Source: Acinetobacter colistiniresistens
Lineage (GTDB): Bacteria > Pseudomonadota > Gammaproteobacteria > Pseudomonadales > Moraxellaceae
Assembly: GCF_000413935.1 (NCBI RefSeq)
Contig: NZ_KE340378.1
Span: 1 to 64,000 of the forward strand
Length of the DNA stretch: 64,000 nucleotides
Reading direction: 5' to 3'
The position numbers and the translations under genes were made by a program. Numbering within the stretch: position 1 is the first letter of the stretch; every line of letters begins with the position of its first letter. The notes below the pieces were generated by a model, which was not told the DNA's origin, did no database searches, and saw only the letters and a list, made by a program, of their open reading frames with translations. Of this stretch, positions 57,473 to 64,000 are shown one piece after another.

Positions 57473-58537
57473 ATGGCTGAACTAAATTCTACTTTGCAAG
57501 TAGGTGATTTCACGATTAAAAACCGTCTGGTTTTAGCTCCATTAACCAGAGCGCGTAGCGGTGCACAGCGTATTCCAAATGATTTAATGGTGGAATATTA
57601 CCAACAACGTGCCAATGCTGGCCTGATCATTACCGAAGCAACCGTGATTAGCCCAAAGGCAGCGGGCTATGCCAATACGCCGGGTTTATGGTCGCAAGAA
57701 CAAGCACAGGCATGGCATAAAATTGTTGAAGCTGTGCACGCACAAGACGCAAAAATCGTGGTTCAGCTCTGGCATGTCGGTCGTATTTCACATCCAGACT
57801 TATTGGACGGTGATACACCTGTAGCGCCAAGTGCCATTCAACCTGCGGGTGAAGTGAGCTTGCTTCGCCCAAAACGTGCTTTTGTGACACCGCGTGCGTT
57901 GTCTCATGAAGAAATTCAAGAAATCGTAGCGCAATATAGAAATGCAGCTGAACAGGCCAAAGCCGCTGGGTTTGATGGTGTTGAATTGCATGCAGCCAAT
58001 GGCTATCTGATTGATCAATTTCTACAAAGCAGCACCAACCAGCGTGATGATGAATATGGTGGTTCAATTGAAAACCGTGCGCGTTTATTGCTTCAAGTGG
58101 TGGATACCTTTATCGAGGTATGGGGTGCTGGTCGAGTCGGTGTACATCTTGCACCGCGTGGTGATTCACACGATATGGGTGATGAGAATCCGTTGGCAAC
58201 GTTTGGCTATGTGGTCGAGCAATTAGATCAGCGTAAAGTGGGTTTTATTTTTACCCGTGAATATGAAGCTGCAGATAGCTTATTACCTAAATTACGTCCT
58301 AAATTTAAAGGGGTGTGGATTGCCAATGAAGGTTTAACGGCGGATTCTGCGAAACGTATTTTGGCGACAGGCCAAGCCGATGCAGTTTCATTCGGTAAAC
58401 AATACATTGCGAATCCAGATTTATTTGAACGTTTACAACATGATTTAGCTCTAAATCCACTTCAACCACAAACTTTATATGGTGCGGGTGCTGAGGGTTA
58501 TACCGATTATCCTGCTTATGAGCAGTTAGAAGCTTAA
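57473..58537 (+). CDS. old yellow enzyme family alkene reductase (NemA-like)
   Basis: This 354-residue FMN TIM-barrel enzyme reduces activated C=C bonds, and some members reduce nitro compounds and nitrate esters. It starts with TIKNRLVLAPLTRARS, carries QLWHVGRISHPDL, the substrate-binding pair in VELHAANGYLIDQFLQSSTNQR (His-x-x-Asn), and the FMN phosphate loop with ADAVSFGKQYIANPDL. The usual VGVRLSP strand reads VGVHLAPR here. It is cotranscribed with the ArsR-type gene, as NemR-NemA pairs respond to electrophiles elsewhere; the inducer here is unknown. Confidence 0.93.
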   Translation: MAELNSTLQVGDFTIKNRLVLAPLTRARSGAQRIPNDLMVEYYQQRANAGLIITEATVISPKAAGYANTPGLWSQEQAQAWHKIVEAVHAQDAKIVVQLWHVGRISHPDLLDGDTPVAPSAIQPAGEVSLLRPKRAFVTPRALSHEEIQEIVAQYRNAAEQAKAAGFDGVELHAANGYLIDQFLQSSTNQRDDEYGGSIENRARLLLQVVDTFIEVWGAGRVGVHLAPRGDSHDMGDENPLATFGYVVEQLDQRKVGFIFTREYEAADSLLPKLRPKFKGVWIANEGLTADSAKRILATGQADAVSFGKQYIANPDLFERLQHDLALNPLQPQTLYGAGAEGYTDYPAYEQLEA

Positions 58538-58560
58538 TTTGCTTTAAAACTGTAAAATGG

Positions 58561-58593
58561 CTCATGCGATTTACCAAAATCGCATGAGTTTTT
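58561..58593 (+). terminator. terminator of the ArsR/OYE operon
   Basis: CTCATGCGATTT and AAATCGCATGAG pair around a short ACCA-type loop, followed by five T. Confidence 0.9.
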
Positions 58594-58645
58594 GTTTTAA
58601 ATTCCGCATAATGAGCAGCAATCACATAGTCAATTATGGTCTCGG

Positions 58646-59968
58646 ATGGCGCAGAACACAGCAGCACAGCAAACACCGTTTTGGTATAACGTTTTATTGG
58701 CTTGTCTCAAGCCCTTATACCGTTGGAAAATCAAACAACGGGCAGAAACTGATGCGCTGTTTCAACAAGAATGTATCGAGCGTTTTGGGCCGTTTCAGCC
58801 TGCTAAAAATTTAGGGGCAATTTGGTTTCATGCGGTATCAGTCGGTGAAACCAACGCGGCACAGCCTCTTATTGAACATTATTTAAAATTAGGCCATCCG
58901 GTTTTGGTGACCAATACCACCAAGACTGGGCAAGCTCGGGCAAAATCCCTGTTTTTAAAAGCGCCTTATCTGGATTTATTTCAGGCGGTGTATTTGCCTG
59001 TCGATCAAAAAGTATTACTAAAACAATTTTTTAATCTGTATCAACCCAAACTATTGGCATTGGTTGAAACAGAGATCTGGCCAAATTTAATTGCCACAGC
59101 ACAACAGCAACAGATTCCCTGTATTTTACTCAATGCACGCCTGTCAGAGAAATCGGCCAAAGGTTATGGCAAGGTTCGCCGTTTAACCCAACCGATGCTG
59201 CAACAACTTACTTGGTTGCTGGCACAAGATCTGGCAACGCAACAGCGTTATGTCGATTTAGGCCTCAATCCAGCCAAAAGTCAGGTAGTTGGCAATATTA
59301 AATTTGATATCACTGCACCAGAACATTTTGTCGCGCAAGCCCAGCAACTCAAGCAGGATTGGCAACTGGCCGATCGTCAAATCATCACCTTGGCGAGCAC
59401 CCATGCCCCTGAAGAAGAAAGTTTACTCAAACAATTACAGCCGCATTTAAATTCAAATCCGAATTTACTCTGTATTGTGGTGCCACGACATCCAGAACGC
59501 TTTGATGAAGTATTATTTAAGGCGTGCCAAAGTTTAAATTTAAAAACCCAACGCCGGAGTTTGCAACAATCCATCCAAGCGGATACTCAAGTTTTTCTTG
59601 CCGATAGTATGGGAGAAATGTGGCTCTGGTATGCCCTCAGCCAAGCCTGTTTTGTTGGTGGTTCATTGAATGAGCCGGGCGGTGGGCATAATATTTTAGA
59701 ACCGATGGTGTTGAATGTACCTACAGTGATTGGTCCTCGTTATTTTAATTTTCAAACTATTGTGGATGAGTTTGTGGCGCAACAGGGTATTTTGATTGGA
59801 GCGGATGCGGAGCAGGTGGCACAGCAATTATTGGCTTGCCTAGAAGATACTGTTCAGGCCCAGCAATTGGTTCAACAGGCAGAGCAGGTTTTGCAGGCGA
59901 ATAAAGGTTCTTTACAACAGCATATTCAGTGTCTTGATCATTACTTACAACGCACAGCTGCATCATGA
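58646..59968 (+). CDS. waaA: Kdo transferase WaaA
   Basis: This 440-residue glycosyltransferase adds 3-deoxy-D-manno-octulosonic acid to lipid A precursor. It has AIWFHAVSVGETNAAQPLIE, PVLVTNTTKTGQARAKSLF, the membrane-near LALVETEIWPNLI, and the GT-B second domain with FVGGSLNEPGGGHNILEP. The N-terminal region differs from E. coli in length but core motifs agree. It overlaps rsmE by four bases (ATGA), so they are translationally coupled. Confidence 0.95.
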   Translation: MAQNTAAQQTPFWYNVLLACLKPLYRWKIKQRAETDALFQQECIERFGPFQPAKNLGAIWFHAVSVGETNAAQPLIEHYLKLGHPVLVTNTTKTGQARAKSLFLKAPYLDLFQAVYLPVDQKVLLKQFFNLYQPKLLALVETEIWPNLIATAQQQQIPCILLNARLSEKSAKGYGKVRRLTQPMLQQLTWLLAQDLATQQRYVDLGLNPAKSQVVGNIKFDITAPEHFVAQAQQLKQDWQLADRQIITLASTHAPEEESLLKQLQPHLNSNPNLLCIVVPRHPERFDEVLFKACQSLNLKTQRRSLQQSIQADTQVFLADSMGEMWLWYALSQACFVGGSLNEPGGGHNILEPMVLNVPTVIGPRYFNFQTIVDEFVAQQGILIGADAEQVAQQLLACLEDTVQAQQLVQQAEQVLQANKGSLQQHIQCLDHYLQRTAAS

Positions 59969-60675
59969 ATATTGTGTTACTTGAAGCCGAACAATGCAGC
60001 TCGATGGACGCATGGCAGATTAACTACTCCAGACAATTACAGCATTTACGTCAGCACTTACAGCTCAATGTTGGTGATACCCTGAAAGTTGGCATTCGAG
60101 CGGGGCAGCGCTACCTTACCGAGGTTGTCTGTATCACGGAACAAGCTATTACGGTTCGTCCAATTCAAACAGAAGCAGTTCCTGCAAAGCTACCCGTACA
60201 TTTGATTCTTGCTTTACCCCGCCCCAAAGTATTGCGCCGTATCATCATGGATGCAGTGACTTTAGGGGTAGAACGAATCAGCCTGATTCATAGTTATCGA
60301 GTGGATAAGAGTTATTGGCAAACGCCGTTTTTACAGCAGTTGAATGATTATGTGACTCTGGGGCTAGAACAGGCTGGTGATACCATTGCACCAGACATTC
60401 AGATGTATAAACGCTTTAAACCTTTTGTTGAAGATGTTTTACCAACGTTGATTCGCGAAGACCAGCCTGCCTATGTGGCGCATCCCTATGCCGAGCAGAA
60501 AATGCCATATGCGATTCCACATGCGTGTAGTTTGATTATTGGCCCAGAAGGCGGATTTATTCCTTATGAAGTTGATTTGTTGCAAAAAAATGGTTGCCAA
60601 GCCATGTGCTTAGGCAACCGGATTTTGCGAACAGAAACTGCGGTATCGAATATTATTGGACGTTTATTTGTCTGA
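59965..60675 (+). CDS. rsmE: 16S rRNA m3U1498 methyltransferase
   Basis: This 236-residue SPOUT methyltransferase methylates U1498 of 16S rRNA. The N-terminal PUA-like domain precedes the knotted domain with LALPRPKVLRRIIMDAVTLG, the SAM-binding IGPEGGFIPYEVD and LGNRILRTETAV at the knot. All key motifs are present and the length is normal. It overlaps waaA by four bases, and its 3' end overlaps the convergent MscS gene by 12 bases. Confidence 0.95.
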   Translation: MNIVLLEAEQCSSMDAWQINYSRQLQHLRQHLQLNVGDTLKVGIRAGQRYLTEVVCITEQAITVRPIQTEAVPAKLPVHLILALPRPKVLRRIIMDAVTLGVERISLIHSYRVDKSYWQTPFLQQLNDYVTLGLEQAGDTIAPDIQMYKRFKPFVEDVLPTLIREDQPAYVAHPYAEQKMPYAIPHACSLIIGPEGGFIPYEVDLLQKNGCQAMCLGNRILRTETAVSNIIGRLFV

Positions 60676-61635
60676 GTTGTCACTCGATTCAATTTGATCG
60701 CCACGATAGACTTTCACTTCCTGTACCGGATAAGGAATCGAAATTCCTTTTTCATCAAAAGCTGTAACGACAAATTCCTGAATTTCACTGATTGATGCCG
60801 AAGTCGTTGTTTCAGTGGTATTCACCCACCAGCGCACAGTCAAATTAATCGAAAAATCTGCCAGTGCAGTGACATTGACCGAGAAGCCTGGTTGACTGAG
60901 TACATTCAGGTTGCGATCCAGAATATCCAGAATAATTTTCTTGGCTTTTTGCATATCATCTTCATAGCCAATACCGACTACAAATTCACAGCGGCGACGC
61001 TGATAGGCATTATTCACAGTGACCGCGCTGGTATAGACGGTGGCATTTGGAATCACGATACGTCGGCCATCAGGTGAACGTAAGAAAGTGGCACGAATTT
61101 GAATATCTTCAACATTGCCTTCTAAACCATTCACCACAATATCATCGCCGATACGGAAGGGTTCACTGATCAGAATCAAAATCCCGGATAGTAAGTTCTG
61201 GAAAATATCCTTAAAAGCGAAACCAATTGCGACAGAACCAATTCCCAAAGCACCAATCAACTGACTAGGGGTGAAACCCGGAATGGCAATCACCAATGCG
61301 ATCAGGAAACCAAAGAAGATGATAAACGTACTACCGACGCGATTAAGGACCAACACCAAATTCTGACGGGTATAGCTACGATTTTCTAAGGTCTTGCGAA
61401 TAAAAAATTTGAATAATTTAGTGAGTAACCAAAAAATAATGAAAACCGTAATCGCGATACCGATATAGGGTACGCGTTCCCAGAAACTATCGATGATTTT
61501 ATCAATCGTGGTATAGGCATCATGATACTTTTCAGTATGTGCGAGCACCGTTTCAGTCGTCTTGGCACTAGCTTGCTGGATCAGTTCACCAGTATCTTTT
61601 GCCACTTCAGTTAAGGTTGTTTGTTGGTTTGCCAC
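60664..61635 (-). CDS. small-conductance mechanosensitive channel, MscS family
   Basis: This is a 323-residue MscS-type channel if started at GTG 61635 (VANQQTTLTEVAKD); a TTG at 61656 would add seven residues. Three membrane helices lie at about 55-155, and the pore-lining helix region is followed by GIGSVAIGFAFKDIFQNLLSG, the family signature. The cytoplasmic beta domain contains GDDIVVNGLEGNVEDIQIRAT and IVIPNA. It releases solutes on hypo-osmotic shock. The stop overlaps the rsmE end in the opposite direction. Confidence 0.9.
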   Translation of the reverse strand: MANQQTTLTEVAKDTGELIQQASAKTTETVLAHTEKYHDAYTTIDKIIDSFWERVPYIGIAITVFIIFWLLTKLFKFFIRKTLENRSYTRQNLVLVLNRVGSTFIIFFGFLIALVIAIPGFTPSQLIGALGIGSVAIGFAFKDIFQNLLSGILILISEPFRIGDDIVVNGLEGNVEDIQIRATFLRSPDGRRIVIPNATVYTSAVTVNNAYQRRRCEFVVGIGYEDDMQKAKKIILDILDRNLNVLSQPGFSVNVTALADFSINLTVRWWVNTTETTTSASISEIQEFVVTAFDEKGISIPYPVQEVKVYRGDQIESSDNSDK

Positions 61636-61758
61636 AGCAAGATCTCTATTTCGCAAAGGAAGGAGTAAATGAGGGGAGCCATCATAAAGAATTTATGGCT
61701 GATACGCATGCAAAATTAAGTTTTGACTTCCACTCATCATCAGACAGAATAGCGCGGG

Positions 61759-62322
61759 TTAGAAATATCCGGTCGTATTTTGAAGGATTTGTGTTGGAGC
61801 ATCCCACAGATCTGGGCTGGCAAAATAATAAGCAAAGGTGAAGATACCGAACATCATCAGCAAGCTGACCAGAATCATGATCCATGCCAGTAATTTTTCC
61901 CAAGCACGGGATGGACGTACATCGCCATAGTCGTTGCGATGAGGTGTTCCTGGTGCAAGTAAGACATATAAAGTAAACAAGAACTGGAGGACTGGAACCA
62001 ATAACAGCAAGCTCAACCAACCTGTTTTATTTAGATCATGCAAACGGCGAATTAAGAATACAATTTGAAAATAAAGTGTGATGAGCCAAAGGGCAATAAA
62101 GGCAAAGAAGGTGATGCCGGAGAAGGCCGAAAATACAGCCTCATCGATGTTGCTGGTCGTAAAGATGCCCGCGAAGGCAAAGATACCGAGAAAAGCAGCC
62201 ATACAAATTAGGCTGAGTAAACCATACCAACCAATATAACTGAGGCGGTTGAAACGCCCGTTTGGTGAAAGTGGCTGATCTGTAGAGATTAGGGTTGGGG
62301 CTGGTGATTCGGGATTAAACAT
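61759..62322 (-). CDS. DUF805-family membrane protein
   Basis: This 187-residue protein has the DUF805 core: GRFNRLSYIGWYGLLSL, four hydrophobic helices and the conserved RRLHDLNKTGWLSLLLLVP and PGTPHRNDYG. An N-terminal 22-residue polar lead precedes it. Function unknown in the family. It lies 123 bases from the MscS gene on the same strand and may share its transcript. Confidence 0.9.
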   Translation of the reverse strand: MFNPESPAPTLISTDQPLSPNGRFNRLSYIGWYGLLSLICMAAFLGIFAFAGIFTTSNIDEAVFSAFSGITFFAFIALWLITLYFQIVFLIRRLHDLNKTGWLSLLLLVPVLQFLFTLYVLLAPGTPHRNDYGDVRPSRAWEKLLAWIMILVSLLMMFGIFTFAYYFASPDLWDAPTQILQNTTGYF

Positions 62323-62606
62323 GAGCGATTCCTGTTTTTCTGATTATTAAATCTTTTAAGATCTAGGCAATGATCAAAATAATCACTTATTTTAAAAACA
62401 AAAAGCATAGACAAGCAGTTCAAATTTAAATTATTTTGAGTAAATTTTTGAAAATAAGTCCGTCGGAACAGTATAAAACTTCTACGACCAAAGCCGCATT
62501 GTTTGCCTTTGTAAATGGTGCCCATACTGCAAGAGAGAACAAAACATATCCAAAAGAATAGGTGAGAACATCTAGGATATGAGATAAAAGACCAAGGAAG
62601 TAAGCT

Positions 62607-64000
62607 ATGAAAGACATCTACCCAGTGCCTGATAAATTCAAAGAAACGGCAAGAATCTCGGAAGCAGACTATTTCAAACGTTATCAGGAATCCATTGAAC
62701 AGCCTGAAGTTTTTTGGGCGGAACAAGCAAAAAAAATTGACTGGATCAAGCCTTTTACGCAGGTGAAGAATACCAGTTTTCAGCAAGATAACTTTAAAAT
62801 CGAATGGTTTGCCGATGGTGAGTTGAATGTCTCTGCAAATTGTTTAGATCGTCATTTAAAAGATAATCCATTAAAACCTGCCATTATTTGGGAAGGTGAC
62901 CATCCATCGCGCCATAAAATTATTTCTTTTGTTGAATTGCATGATGAAGTCTGTCGTTTTGCCAATGTGCTCAAAAAACAAGGCATTGGCAAGGGCGATC
63001 GTGTGGTGCTGTATATGCCAATGGTGCCTGAAGCAGCCATTGCCATGTTGGCCTGTGCACGGATTGGTGCAGTGCATTGTGTGGTTTTTGGTGGCTTCTC
63101 GCCAGATTCATTGGCGAGCCGTATTGAAGATAGTCAGGCGAAATTGGTCATTACCGCCGATGCGGGGATGCGTGGCGGTAAGTTGCTGCCACTCAAAGAA
63201 AATGTGGATGCGGCTTTAGCGATTGCTGGAACGGACAGTGTCCAAAATGTGATTGTGGTACATCGTACTGGTAATCCGATTCAGTTCAATGCGAACCGTG
63301 ATATTTGGTATCACCTTGCGATTATGGAGGTGGATGAACACTGCCCACCCGAGCCGATGAAAGCCGAGGATCCGCTATTTATTCTATATACCTCAGGCTC
63401 GACCGGAAAACCGAAAGGGGTACTGCACACCACTGGCGGTTATCTGGTGTATGTGAATACGACCTTTAGAGAAGTCTTTGACCTAAAAGAAGATGATGTG
63501 TATTGGTGTACCGCAGATGTGGGCTGGATTACAGGGCATAGTTATTTGCTTTATGGTCCATTGAGCAATGCCACCACCACGGTGATGTTTGAAGGGATTC
63601 CACAGTATCCGACATGGGCACGTATCGGTCATGTGATTGATAAGCACAACATTACGATTCTGTACACGGCACCGACTGCGATTCGTGCCATGATGCGTGA
63701 GGGTGATGCCTATGTCCGTGAAAGTAATCGTAGTAGCCTACGTTTACTGGGTTCAGTTGGTGAGCCAATCAACCCAGAGGCATGGAACTGGTATCACGAA
63801 GTGGTCGGTGAAGGGCGTTGTCCAATTGTCGATACATGGTGGCAAACTGAAACAGGCGGGATTTTAATTTCACCACTGCCAGGTGCAACCGCACTCAAAC
63901 CTGGTTCGGCAACCCGTCCATTTTTTGGTGTGCAACCCGCACTGGTGGATGGTGAGGGCAATGAGCTGCAAGGTGCAACCGAAGGCAATCTGGTGATTAA
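62607..64000 (+). CDS. acs: acetyl-CoA synthetase, 5' part only
   Basis: This enzyme of the acyl-CoA synthetase (AMP-forming) family activates acetate to acetyl-CoA. ATG 62607 follows AAGGAAG. The visible 464 codons contain the N-terminal domain, the adenylation motifs [15 protein letters not shown] and [10 protein letters not shown], and [22 protein letters not shown]. The 3' end, including the C-terminal lid domain, lies outside the window. The 284-base gap upstream, shared with the divergent DUF805 gene, shows no other gene. Confidence 0.95.
   Translation, partial: MKDIYPVPDKFKETARISEADYFKRYQESIEQPEVFWAEQAKKIDWIKPFTQVKNTSFQQDNFKIEWFADGELNVSANCLDRHLKDNPLKPAIIWEGDHPSRHKIISFVELHDEVCRFANVLKKQGIGKGDRVVLYMPMVPEAAIAMLACARIGAVHCVVFGGFSPDSLASRIEDSQAKLVITADAGMRGGKLLPLKENVDAALAIAGTDSVQNVIVVHRTGNPIQFNANRDIWYHLAIMEVDEHCPPEPMKAEDPLFILYTSGSTGKPKGVLHTTGGYLVYVNTTFREVFDLKEDDVYWCTADVGWITGHSYLLYGPLSNATTTVMFEGIPQYPTWARIGHVIDKHNITILYTAPTAIRAMMREGDAYVRESNRSSLRLLGSVGEPINPEAWNWYHEVVGEGRCPIVDTWWQTETGGILISPLPGATALKPGSATRPFFGVQPALVDGEGNELQGATEGNLVI

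Overview
The window is chromosomal DNA of a gammaproteobacterium of the genus Acinetobacter. The codon use and moderately low GC of the housekeeping genes, and several family-typical genes, support this: a murG-murC-ddl-ftsQ-ftsA-ftsZ-lpxC cluster, a three-lipoyl AceF, a five-gene urea ABC transporter and a pair of Acinetobacter-type putative porins. This is judgement from gene content and order; no species is assigned.

Layout, left to right. 0-1 kb: AT-rich, poorly conserved small genes, including a lipoprotein and possibly a broken gene. 1-5.2 kb: a lipase-like hydrolase, then yqiA-parE. 5.4-11 kb: urtABCDE for urea uptake. 11.3-15.8 kb: small secreted, acetyltransferase, outer-membrane, ribosome-associated and ankyrin genes. 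15.9-19.2 kb: dsbD, followed by a glutathione S-transferase gene cut after its tenth codon by a complete 732-bp IS1595-type insertion sequence with perfect 16-bp ends. 19.2-24.6 kb: a diguanylate cyclase, an HSL-type esterase, a DUF2147 protein, an ArsC-like protein, an exonuclease III-type enzyme and pyrE. A GGA-rich segment beyond the exonuclease gene may encode a small RNA that titrates CsrA/RsmA.

24.6-28.8 kb is the accessory part. The 3' end of pyrE, with its terminator, is present a second time about 1.3 kb downstream. Between the copies lie a small membrane protein and an SDR protein lacking the catalytic tyrosine. Beyond the second copy is a very AT-rich two-gene operon. Its first product has a DGQHR/DndB-like (ParB/sulfiredoxin-like) look; the second, translationally coupled, ends in an R-x4-H motif typical of HEPN RNases. 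This pair is the best candidate for an undescribed defence or conflict system.

28.8-31.3 kb: an OhrR/MarR-like regulator divergent from glutathione peroxidase, then gshB. 31.5-40.9 kb: cell-wall and division genes, lpxC, a DUF721/DciA-like gene and an M23 peptidase. 41-46 kb: aceE-aceF. 46.2-47 kb: a yybP-ykoY manganese riboswitch ahead of a UPF0016/GDT1 exporter. 47.2-53.6 kb: a diiron MBL-fold protein, guaB, glmM, pdxH and recJ. 53.6-55.5 kb: two paralogous porins. 55.9-64 kb: prfB with its programmed +1 frameshift, an ArsR-type regulator with tandem palindromes next to an old yellow enzyme, waaA-rsmE, an MscS channel, a DUF805 protein and the first part of acs, which runs off the window end.
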